Assembly (NCBI GenBank): GCA_002787775.1
Contig: PCUW01000015.1
Span: 1-64,000, forward strand
Direction: 5' to 3'
Source of the DNA: Bdellovibrionales bacterium CG12_big_fil_rev_8_21_14_0_65_38_15
GTDB taxonomy: Bacteria; Bdellovibrionota; Bacteriovoracia; Bacteriovoracales; Bacteriovoracaceae
Length of the DNA stretch: 64,000 nt
Part shown: in pieces, positions 52,067-59,895 of the stretch
Position numbering within the stretch: the first letter of the stretch is position 1
Layout of the letters: each line of letters starts with the position of its first letter
Position numbers and translations under genes: made by a program
The notes under the pieces: generated by a model
The model's database searches: none
What the model was told of the DNA's origin: nothing
Seen by the model: the letters and a program-made list of their open reading frames with translations, nothing else

Positions 52067-52645
52067 ATGGAGCACAAACTTCCAGCATTACCGTACTCAA
52101 ATGATGCACTAATGCCACATATTTCCCCAGAAACTCTAGAGTTTCATTATGGTAAGCATCATGCTTCTTACGTCACAAACTTAAACAACCTTGTAAAAGG
52201 GACGAAGCACGAAAACCAAAACCTTGAAGAGATCGTTACAAGTTCAGAGGGCGGAATCTTTAATAACGCAGCTCAAATTTGGAATCACACTTTTTACTGG
52301 AACAGCATGGCACCAAAAGCTGGTGGAGCACCAACTGGCGCAATCGCTGACGCCATTTCTAAGAAATGGGGATCTTTTGACGCTTTCAAAGAAGCCTTCA
52401 CTAAGTCAGCTGCCACAAACTTTGGCTCAGGTTGGACTTGGCTTGTTAAAAATAAGTCTGGTGAACTTGAAATCGTTAATACTTCAAACGCAGCTTGCCC
52501 ATTAACAACTGGTCACAAGCCAGTTCTTACTGTTGATGTTTGGGAACATGCTTATTATATCGATTACCGCAATGCCAGACCAAAATACTTAGAGTCTTGG
52601 TGGAATCTAGTTAACTGGGATTTCGCGAACAAAAATTTAGCGTAA
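52067..52645 (+). CDS. sodB: Superoxide dismutase (Fe type)
   Basis: A 192-residue Fe/Mn superoxide dismutase that converts superoxide to H2O2 and O2. Metal ligands: His in [12 protein letters not shown] (~residue 27), His in [12 protein letters not shown] (~74), Asp and His in [12 protein letters not shown] (~157, 161). The [11 protein letters not shown] stretch and length favour the iron form. No signal peptide, so cytoplasmic. AAAGGAG precedes the ATG. Own promoter and terminator make it monocistronic. Confidence 0.92.
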   Translation: MEHKLPALPYSNDALMPHISPETLEFHYGKHHASYVTNLNNLVKGTKHENQNLEEIVTSSEGGIFNNAAQIWNHTFYWNSMAPKAGGAPTGAIADAISKKWGSFDAFKEAFTKSAATNFGSGWTWLVKNKSGELEIVNTSNAACPLTTGHKPVLTVDVWEHAYYIDYRNARPKYLESWWNLVNWDFANKNLA

Positions 52646-52652
52646 ATAATGA

Positions 52653-52681
52653 GCCGGGATTTATTCCCGGCTTTTTTTTTT
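52653..52681 (+). terminator. Rho-independent terminator of sodB
   Basis: GCCGGGA and TCCCGGC form a 7-base GC-rich stem around TTTAT followed by an unbroken run of Ts (52672 onwards), 7 bases after the sodB stop. Confidence 0.92.
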
Positions 52682-52728
52682 ACATAATTCTTCTTGAGTC
52701 TGAGTAAAAAAATTCGATAAGTATCGAT

Positions 52729-53415
52729 ATGGAAACTGAGAAGAAATTCATTACCGACGATTTAGAGATCATTGGCATTTTTAAAGAATTCGCTAGAAGC
52801 CGCAAAAACCTATGGGCCTGGCAACAAAATGTAGATCAAAATGGCAAACGTCCCGTCCATTTCATCACTATAAAAAAAGTAGACCCTATCAAAAAAACCA
52901 TTATCGTTTTTCCAAATAACTCAGATGGTTTTCGATTCACTAAAGGCTCAGAGATTTTTTTATTTTGTTCTGATCGAGGTTTTGCTATCAAAACACCGGT
53001 TAGAGAATTAGAGAAAGATTTTATCACGATCCCCTTACCTGCTAGGCTCAACATACTATCCAAAGAATTCTTGGAAAAAATTGAACTTGTTGAGCGTGAA
53101 AATGAAGACAAGAATAAGCACAAAAGAATTGCCCCAAGATCACAGGCCAAAGAAGGCCAATTAGTAGGCATTGATAAACTTGGAGCTGAAAGTAAAGTCA
53201 CGAGATCGGATGTTTTTACTCTTTACGATATCTCTGCCGGTGGCATGGGATTCATGGTTCATGATCCAGCCGAATTTGCGACAGGAGACAAAATTAAAGT
53301 CACCCATGTTGATGCTAAGTTATTACCAAAAGAATTGTATGGTGAGGTCGTTGCCGTCAGACAAGTTGAAGGTGAAATTCTAGAAACTTTTAAAATTGGT
53401 GTTAAGTTCGGCTAA
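52729..53415 (+). CDS. PilZ-domain (c-di-GMP-binding) protein
   Basis: A 228-residue cytoplasmic protein. Residues ~10-120 form an N-terminal YcgR-like or unknown beta-rich domain. The C-terminal PilZ domain (~130-228) has the c-di-GMP motifs: R-x3-R in KHKRIAPRSQAKEG and D-x-S-x-x-G in LYDISAGGMGF. It probably mediates c-di-GMP control of motility or envelope processes; an HD-GYP phosphodiesterase gene lies at 54791. No output partner is evident. Confidence 0.8.
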   Translation: METEKKFITDDLEIIGIFKEFARSRKNLWAWQQNVDQNGKRPVHFITIKKVDPIKKTIIVFPNNSDGFRFTKGSEIFLFCSDRGFAIKTPVRELEKDFITIPLPARLNILSKEFLEKIELVERENEDKNKHKRIAPRSQAKEGQLVGIDKLGAESKVTRSDVFTLYDISAGGMGFMVHDPAEFATGDKIKVTHVDAKLLPKELYGEVVAVRQVEGEILETFKIGVKFG

Positions 53416-53858
53416 GAGACGACTTTTCTAAAAACCCAAAGTGGTCCAATCAAAAGAAATTGAATATCTTGAAAAAATGAAGGCTTCTTTCCTTCAATCT
53501 TATGACCTATAAATTGTCCTACCCAAGAAACAACAAAAACTACAACTGAAATCCACAGCACAGAAAGTCCAAAACTATCCAACGCATACACACCGACTAA
53601 CATAGGAACTAAAAAAGCCAGCATAAGAAGACCCGTGCTAATACCTAGTGAAAAATAAAAAATCATACAAATGGTACTAAAAAAGACTGACCAATTAAGA
53701 AGCATTGAATTTTGAAATAGTTCTGGTGTAGGAATCGACCAAACTAAACCTAGAACACTAAACATAATGAGGGGGACACATATATTATGGATCTGTTTAT
53801 TCGTTGGATGTTGATGACTCACTGAATATTCAACTAACCACTGATCAAGAGTTTTCAT
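53412..53858 (-). CDS. Mpo1-like (DUF962) membrane protein
   Basis: A 148-residue protein with about four transmembrane helices. The motifs YSVSHQHPTNKQIHNICVPL (N-terminal) and QFIGHKIEGKKPSFFQDI, LLIGPLWVF (C-terminal), including conserved histidines, define the DUF962/Mpo1 family. Yeast Mpo1 is an Fe2+-dependent dioxygenase in alpha-oxidation of 2-hydroxy fatty acids. A neighbouring fatty-acid desaturase gene supports lipid metabolism. ATG 53858 fits the family N-terminus. Its end overlaps the PilZ gene by 4 bases. Confidence 0.75.
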   Translation of the reverse strand: MKTLDQWLVEYSVSHQHPTNKQIHNICVPLIMFSVLGLVWSIPTPELFQNSMLLNWSVFFSTICMIFYFSLGISTGLLMLAFLVPMLVGVYALDSFGLSVLWISVVVFVVSWVGQFIGHKIEGKKPSFFQDIQFLLIGPLWVFRKVVS

Positions 53859-54033
53859 ATTTGCTCGCTTATTAATTCTAGAAATAAAGTTTAGCTTTTG
53901 ACCTTCAAATTTACCAGTCACATAATATTGAGCATTTAGAATCGTAAAAGTTTTGTAAGTTGCCGATATCTAAGAATTGTTTCTCAAAATTTCATCACTC
54001 TCACGATAAAATAGCCATGACCCTGGGGGATCT

Positions 54034-54804
54034 ATGGAAGTTATTATCGTTTTTTTTATCGTGCATTATTTTAGCTCATTGTTTTTTCAGTCCTTTTATC
54101 TTCACCGTTTTGGCGCCCACGGCATGTACGAAATGACCCCTAAGACTGAAAAAGTTGTGCATCTCTTAACTTTTCTATCTCAAGGATCTTCTTACTTAAA
54201 TCCAACCGCCTATGCCATTATGCATAAGGCGCATCATTCCTATTCAGATACCGAGCTTGATCCACACTCTCCACATATGGCAAAGAACTTAACTCAAATG
54301 ATGTTAAAAACAGCAAAAGAGTATATGGCCATATTAGATGGCAAGCATGAGTTTAATAGCCGTTTCAGCGCTCAATGCTCTCACTGGGAGACTCTAGAAA
54401 AAATTGGTGATCACTGGATGTCGCGAGTCGTATTTGGTGCCATCTATTTTTTCATCTACCTAGTATTTGCCCCTTCTTGGCATTGGTTCCTACTCTTACC
54501 TATTCATTTTTTGATGGGACCGATTCACGGCGCTATCGTCAACTGGTGCGGTCATAAATATGGCTATAGAAATCATAATACAAATGATCTTAGTAAAAAT
54601 TCATTGCCCTTTGATTTTTTGGCCATGGGCGAATTATTTCAAAATAATCATCATCGTTATCCAAATAGAAGTAATTTTGCAACACGCTGGTTTGAATTTG
54701 ACCCAACTTTCGCTGTCATGAAAATCTTGAAAATGATAGGCGTTATCGATATTAAAAATGAAAAGAAAGTTTCAATAGAGTCTTTTGAAATTAAATCTGC
54801 TTAG
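54034..54804 (+). CDS. Membrane fatty-acid desaturase
   Basis: A 256-residue acyl-CoA/lipid desaturase. Histidine boxes HRFGAH (~residue 24), HKAHH (~64) and NNHHRYP (~203) coordinate the di-iron centre of delta-9-type desaturases. Hydrophobic segments at ~2-20, ~130-150 and ~155-175 fit the family. GGGGGATCT lies before the ATG. It would introduce a double bond to adjust membrane fluidity; the electron donor is not encoded nearby. Its end overlaps the convergent HD-GYP gene by 14 bases. Confidence 0.88.
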   Translation: MEVIIVFFIVHYFSSLFFQSFYLHRFGAHGMYEMTPKTEKVVHLLTFLSQGSSYLNPTAYAIMHKAHHSYSDTELDPHSPHMAKNLTQMMLKTAKEYMAILDGKHEFNSRFSAQCSHWETLEKIGDHWMSRVVFGAIYFFIYLVFAPSWHWFLLLPIHFLMGPIHGAIVNWCGHKYGYRNHNTNDLSKNSLPFDFLAMGELFQNNHHRYPNRSNFATRWFEFDPTFAVMKILKMIGVIDIKNEKKVSIESFEIKSA

Positions 54805-55762
54805 CCAGTTTAAGAGCATCGACGACTCTAGGGAAAAATTTAGAATGCCAATAGCGTTCTTTACCAAGCTCAATTTTCTTAATTGCTAGCTCCCATGCTT
54901 GTTTTCTTGGAAGCTGTCGGTTTTCATAAAGAATATTATCAAAGACGTTAGCAATAGATACGATTTGTGCCATCTCATAAATATCATCGCCATGTAGACC
55001 CGCTGGATATCCAAAACCATTGAACTGCTCATGATGCTGTAAAATAATTTTATAAACAGCATCAGGTAAACCTTTTGATTTACGAATAACTTTAACAGAT
55101 AGCTCAGGGTGTCCTTGCATCGCCTGAGACATAAACCTGCCATCACCCGAACCAATTTCTGTCAGTCCCGCTTTTGCCTTTCCTAGGTCATGTAAAATTG
55201 CCCCAAGATAAATATTTTCAAGGACAAGCTGATGTCCATGACCCATCACCATCGCAAGATAAACTGAAAGGTTGGCAACATTGACTGAGTGATCGGCGAG
55301 AGTTGAGTTTCGAGTAATCAAAGCTGCGATGGTTTGCTTTGAAAAAGGTTGTTCTTTAACTTTACTTACAAAATCATTAACTTGTTCTTGAAGCTCTTCA
55401 ACAACTTCCTCATTCAACTCACTATTTAAAAAAGTTTCATAAACCTTTTCTTTAACATCATACATCGAAGTGACGATTTCACGGGTATCATCGCTAGATT
55501 CTTTTAATGTTTCATTAATTTCTTCATCTCGAATATTCGTAATCCAATCTAAAAAAATCATAATTTCATCAGCCAGAACGTAGATTCCCTCTAGTCCCTT
55601 TTGCATGAAATCATCAAATTTTTCGGCGCCAATCACATCCCCTTGACCACGAAAGCGAATATATTTTTGATCAATTTTTAAATAAATATCAGTTGGGAGT
55701 TCTCGCTCGGGATTAACTTTGGCAAGAATAACGAGACTATAAGATTTTTCAGTATCACTCAT
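54791..55762 (-). CDS. HD-GYP domain cyclic-di-GMP phosphodiesterase
   Basis: A 323-residue protein. The C-terminal HD-GYP domain (~160-320) has HSVNVANLSVYLA, the HD pair in LGAILHDLGKAK, QGHPELSV, LQHHEQFNGFGYP and the closing ANVFDNILYENRQ (slightly divergent from the usual ADxFDALT). It should cleave c-di-GMP. The N-terminal ~140 residues are an uncharacterised region (VILAKVNPERELPTDIYLKI) found before HD-GYP in related proteins. No transmembrane segment. The PilZ gene nearby suggests local c-di-GMP signalling. Confidence 0.85.
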   Translation of the reverse strand: MSDTEKSYSLVILAKVNPERELPTDIYLKIDQKYIRFRGQGDVIGAEKFDDFMQKGLEGIYVLADEIMIFLDWITNIRDEEINETLKESSDDTREIVTSMYDVKEKVYETFLNSELNEEVVEELQEQVNDFVSKVKEQPFSKQTIAALITRNSTLADHSVNVANLSVYLAMVMGHGHQLVLENIYLGAILHDLGKAKAGLTEIGSGDGRFMSQAMQGHPELSVKVIRKSKGLPDAVYKIILQHHEQFNGFGYPAGLHGDDIYEMAQIVSIANVFDNILYENRQLPRKQAWELAIKKIELGKERYWHSKFFPRVVDALKLAKQI

Positions 55763-55798
55763 ATCAAAAGTATACTTTGGAAATACGAAATTCCAAGC

Positions 55799-56377
55799 TT
55801 AAGGCAATTCATACCCAATTTCGCTCAAGTATTGGCATAATTTAATGAGCGGTAAACCAGTGATGGCATTAAAGTCTTGGCAATCAATTTTTTCAAATAA
55901 GGTGATACCAAGTGATTCTATTTTATAGCTACCAGCACAGTCGTAAGGTTGATCTATTTTTAAGTAACGATTAAGTTGAAGATCTGTGCATTTTTTCATC
56001 AAAAGCGTCGTTGTATCTACAAATTCTATGGTTTTATCGTCAAAGCTTAAACAAACCGCCGTATAGAGATAATGCTCACGATTATTCATTAATTGTAATT
56101 GTTTTAAAGCATTTTCGTGATTACCAGGCTTATCTAATATTATTTGATCAACACAAGCAACTTGATCACTACCAATCACTACTGCGTGTGGAAACTTCTT
56201 AGCGATGGCCTGGGATTTTTCTTTGGCCAAAAGTTGAGCTAGCTCAAGTGGCGATAAAATATTTTTTTTAAACTGCCCTTCATCGACCTCAGGAGCTATA
56301 GCCTCAAAAGGTAAATGCAGTTTTTGCAACAAAGACTGTCTATATTTAGAAGTTGAAGCTAGAATGAGTGGTTTCAT
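55799..56377 (-). CDS. Maf-family nucleotide pyrophosphatase
   Basis: A 192-residue Maf/Ham1-like house-cleaning enzyme that hydrolyses non-canonical or specific nucleoside triphosphates. Signatures: LILASTSKYRQSLLQKL at the N-terminus, EVDE, VVIGSDQVACVDQIILDKPG, and C-terminal YDCAGSYKIESLGITLFEKI and DFNAITGLPLIKL. The ESLGI-LFE pattern favours the YceF (m7GTP pyrophosphatase) group over YhdE. The start overlaps the end of the DUF368 gene by 4 bases. Confidence 0.85.
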   Translation of the reverse strand: MKPLILASTSKYRQSLLQKLHLPFEAIAPEVDEGQFKKNILSPLELAQLLAKEKSQAIAKKFPHAVVIGSDQVACVDQIILDKPGNHENALKQLQLMNNREHYLYTAVCLSFDDKTIEFVDTTTLLMKKCTDLQLNRYLKIDQPYDCAGSYKIESLGITLFEKIDCQDFNAITGLPLIKLCQYLSEIGYELP

Positions 56378-57342
56378 GCGATCGCTTTTGTCTTTGAGCG
56401 ACTTTCCAGAAACAGAACGAGTCCAAAGCCGATAATCGCTAAGACTACGGCCAAGATCTCTTCACTTCCAAATGAACTTGGAAAGATATTTGCTTCTCTT
56501 AAGATTCTTACCTTGTCACGAATCACAATACTTTCTAGGGTTTCTTTCCACGGCCAAACTTTCTTTAATGTGCCAGCTAAGATTCCTGTCAAAAAAGCCA
56601 TCGTACTATTCTTATAGTTATCAAGACACCATTTTAAAATCTTAGAAAAACCTAAAAGTCCCGTGGCTGTACCACAAGCAAAAATAATTAAAATTTGAAG
56701 ATTACCTTCTACAAAAGGTGCTTTGACGGCCCCAGTAATAAATTCGTATTTCCCAAGAATGAGCAGTAAGAATGAACCTGAAATGCCAGGCAAAATCATG
56801 GCGGTGATTCCGATAACGCCACAAAGGTAAATAAACCATGAACTGCTTGGTGTATCGACTGGAATAAGACTAACAACAACATAGCCAAAGAGCGTTCCGA
56901 TTAAAATCCAAAACCAAGTCAATATCGCTTTGGGATCAGGTAGACTCTTATACAAGACGGGAATTGAAGCGGTGATTAAACCAAAAAAAGCCCCCCAAGT
57001 TGGAATTGGATGATTCACTAAAAGCCAATGCATGAGGGAAGCGAGTGAGAAAATAGCAAGCAAGATACCACTTGCAACTGTTGCGATAAATCTTAGGTGA
57101 ATTTTAGAGAGAAATTTAAAAATCTGACCTTTTAAGAGAAAGGTAATGGCTTCTTTATCTACAGAAGCAACTGCTCCTAAAAGACGATCATAAATTCCAG
57201 TGATAAAGGCAATGGTGCCGCCTGAAACACCAGGAATCAGATCCGCAATTCCCATTAAAAAAGCTTTCAACCAAAGAGTTATATAATCATGAAGAGTAAC
57301 GGGGCCTGGACTAGCATGCCATGCTGAGATTAAACGTTTCAA
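56374..57342 (-). CDS. DUF368 polyprenyl-phosphate transporter
   Basis: A 322-residue membrane protein with about nine hydrophobic segments. The N-terminal FLMGIADLIPGVSGGTIAFI motif and the repeated GITAMILPGISGSFLLLILG motif are the DUF368 hallmarks. Some members recycle undecaprenyl phosphate across the inner membrane for cell-wall synthesis. Overlaps both neighbours (topA upstream and maf downstream) by 4 bases. Confidence 0.85.
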   Translation of the reverse strand: MKRLISAWHASPGPVTLHDYITLWLKAFLMGIADLIPGVSGGTIAFITGIYDRLLGAVASVDKEAITFLLKGQIFKFLSKIHLRFIATVASGILLAIFSLASLMHWLLVNHPIPTWGAFFGLITASIPVLYKSLPDPKAILTWFWILIGTLFGYVVVSLIPVDTPSSSWFIYLCGVIGITAMILPGISGSFLLLILGKYEFITGAVKAPFVEGNLQILIIFACGTATGLLGFSKILKWCLDNYKNSTMAFLTGILAGTLKKVWPWKETLESIVIRDKVRILREANIFPSSFGSEEILAVVLAIIGFGLVLFLESRSKTKAIA

Positions 57343-59837
57343 ACCGCTTCCTCACCTAAGACCTCTTCATCATCTCTATCTTCTTTATGCTTACACTTAG
57401 GACATTGAAAATGTTTACCATCACGTTTGGTTTCACGCTCAATCATGATTGGGTAGCCACAACCTTTACAAGGATGCTCTATAGGTGGTGCCCACATAGC
57501 GTTATTACAATCAGGATAACTGGTACAGCCATAAAAGAACTTACCATAACGTGACTTTTTCTCAGCAAACTTTCCAACCTTACACTCAGGACAATGAACG
57601 TTTAGTGTATATGGAAGAGTTGTATCGCAAGTTGGGTATTCTTCACAACGAACGAAGCGACCGTACTTTCCAGTTTTAACTTCAAGATGCTTACCACAAG
57701 TTGGACAGTCATCATGGAAGAATTCTTTAGGAAGGATATGAATCTTACCTGCTAAATCTTTTTTGAAATCGTGAGTACTATTGCAATCAGGATAATTGGT
57801 ACAGGCTAGGAACTGACCGTTTCTCCCCCATTTAATGAGGTATTCACCGTTATCACATTTTGTACAATTGATACCTGTTGGAATCTGCTGCTTCTTGAGA
57901 TTTTTCATCTCTTCTTTAGCGCGCTCTAGTGTGATCTCGAAATCATTCCAAAAACTTCTTAGAACTTTTTTCCAATTGATCTCACCTTCTTCAATTTTAT
58001 CAAGCTGCTCTTCGATTTTAGCAGTGAAGCTGATGTCCATCACTTTTGGAAAGCTTTCAACTAGCATTTTGCAAACAACCATTCCAAGCTCTGTTGGCAT
58101 GAATCGATTTTCTATTTTTTCAACGTAACCACGATCTTGAATATTCGAAATAATCGAAGCATAAGTCGATGGACGACCAATACCTTTTTCTTCCATATCC
58201 TTAACAATCGAAGCTTCATTATATCGTGGTGGAGGACTCGTCCAATGCTCTTGAGCGGCTGGATCTTTTGAACACTTAATACTCTCACCTTTTTCAATTT
58301 CAGGTAAGATGCCTGACTTAACATCAGATTCATCATTAGCGCTCTCATCGTCTTCACCACCACGACGCTGAGATTTCTCGGCCGCCGCTTCAAGATAAAC
58401 AGTTCTAAAGCCAGCAAACTTAATTATAGAGCCATTGGCCTTAAAGAAATGGCCTGCATTTTCAAAGGTCACAGACGTTTGATCAATAATGGCTTGAGAC
58501 ATTTGAGATGATACAAATTTATTCCAAATCAATTCATATAATTTTTGCTGATCTGGCTCAAGATCTCCACGAACTTCATCTGGAGAAAAAGTTAAAGATG
58601 TTGGACGAATCGCTTCGTGGGCATCTTGAACTTTATTGCTACCCTTCTTTTTATAAATATGGGGTTCACTTGGAAGATAGTCTTTGCCGTACTTCTTACC
58701 AACGTAATCAACAAGATTTTGAAGCGCTTCTGGCTCGGTACGCACACTGTCTGTTCTCATATAAGTGATCAGACCTTGCATGCCGTGATCACGAAGCTGA
58801 ATACCTTCATAGAGCTTTTGCGCAACCATCATTGTTTTCTTAGCTGTGAAGCCTAGTTTGTTGGCGGCTTCCTGCTGAAGTTTTGACGTTGTAAATGGTG
58901 GAGTTGGATTTTGTTTACGTTCACGTTTTTTGACATCAACGACAGTAAAGTTTTTGCCTTTAACATCTTTAACAATTTTATCGACAATTTTTTGATCAGT
59001 TAGATCATCTTTCTTTGAAGCTGTCTCACCGTAGTACTTGATTTCAAAAGCATTTTTATCTTTGCTCATTTCACCGTGGATAGAAAACCATTGCTCAGGC
59101 ACAAAAGCTTTAACTTCATCTTCTCTTTCAACAATAATTCTCAAGGCAACAGACTGAACACGACCAGCTGAAATTCCGCGCTGAACTTTATCCCAAAGGA
59201 TTGGAGAAATTTTATAACCCACTAAACGATCGAGAACTCGTCTGGTTCTTTGTGAATCATACATCTCTTGGTTCAAGATACCTGGATTAGCGATAGCATT
59301 TTGAACGGCTGTTTTTGTAACAGCGTTAAAGACCACACGGTGGATATTTTTCTTTTTAGAATTGATTTCTTCACAAAGGTGAAAAGCAATTGCCTCTCCC
59401 TCTCTATCCATATCGGGCGCAAGATAAATTTGGTTGGCATCCTTCGCTAATTCTTGAATACGCTCAATTTTATCTTTTTTACCAGTAATGGGAACAAGAT
59501 CAATTTCAAAGTCATCTTTAATATCGACGCCCAACTTACTTTTTGGAAGATCTTTGATGTGTCCGTTGGAAGCAACAACTTGATAACCACGGCCTAGATA
59601 TTTTTTAATCGTTTTTGCTTTAGATGGAGATTCCACGATCACAAGATCGTAATCGCCTTTAACTTTTGACGCCGCGCTCTCTGAGCTTGAAGTTTTTTTA
59701 GTAACTTTTTTTGAGGCAACTTTCTTAGCTGTCTTTTTTGCTGCTTTTTTAGGCGACGGTTTTGTTGCCTTTTTCTTAGCAGTCTTCTTTTTAGATACCA
59801 CTTTTTTAGCGGTAACCTTTTTTGCGCTCTTAGTCAC
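57339..59837 (-). CDS. topA: DNA topoisomerase I with histone-H1-like N-terminal tail
   Basis: An 832-residue type IA topoisomerase relaxing negative supercoils. TOPRIM begins at ~62 (YDLVIVESPSKAKTIKKYLG), with DMDREGEA (~140) and the catalytic Tyr359 in TYMRTDS. At least three C-terminal zinc-ribbon motifs (C-x2-C ... C-x4-5-C from ~650 on) and a fourth CKGCGYP...CPKCK follow. Unusually, ~60 N-terminal residues are nearly all Lys, Ala, Thr, Ser and Val, like the tail of histone H1 or Hc1. GTG start with AGAGG upstream. The next two genes overlap in sequence. Confidence 0.92.
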   Translation of the reverse strand: MTKSAKKVTAKKVVSKKKTAKKKATKPSPKKAAKKTAKKVASKKVTKKTSSSESAASKVKGDYDLVIVESPSKAKTIKKYLGRGYQVVASNGHIKDLPKSKLGVDIKDDFEIDLVPITGKKDKIERIQELAKDANQIYLAPDMDREGEAIAFHLCEEINSKKKNIHRVVFNAVTKTAVQNAIANPGILNQEMYDSQRTRRVLDRLVGYKISPILWDKVQRGISAGRVQSVALRIIVEREDEVKAFVPEQWFSIHGEMSKDKNAFEIKYYGETASKKDDLTDQKIVDKIVKDVKGKNFTVVDVKKRERKQNPTPPFTTSKLQQEAANKLGFTAKKTMMVAQKLYEGIQLRDHGMQGLITYMRTDSVRTEPEALQNLVDYVGKKYGKDYLPSEPHIYKKKGSNKVQDAHEAIRPTSLTFSPDEVRGDLEPDQQKLYELIWNKFVSSQMSQAIIDQTSVTFENAGHFFKANGSIIKFAGFRTVYLEAAAEKSQRRGGEDDESANDESDVKSGILPEIEKGESIKCSKDPAAQEHWTSPPPRYNEASIVKDMEEKGIGRPSTYASIISNIQDRGYVEKIENRFMPTELGMVVCKMLVESFPKVMDISFTAKIEEQLDKIEEGEINWKKVLRSFWNDFEITLERAKEEMKNLKKQQIPTGINCTKCDNGEYLIKWGRNGQFLACTNYPDCNSTHDFKKDLAGKIHILPKEFFHDDCPTCGKHLEVKTGKYGRFVRCEEYPTCDTTLPYTLNVHCPECKVGKFAEKKSRYGKFFYGCTSYPDCNNAMWAPPIEHPCKGCGYPIMIERETKRDGKHFQCPKCKHKEDRDDEEVLGEEAV

Positions 59838-59895
59838 TTATGCCTCTGCAATAATAGAAATCAATTAAATCGGGCAGATAACATAAAAGTTATCT

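Noticed and set aside
57835-58768. Several open frames antisense to topA, and similar ones antisense to other long genes
   Set aside because: They lack ribosome-binding sites and recognisable domains and follow from codon usage of the sense gene.
59876-59895. AGATAAC/GTTATCT hairpin after the LysM gene
   Set aside because: Short stem, overlaps the stop codon, no U-tract on the minus strand; not enough for a terminator call.
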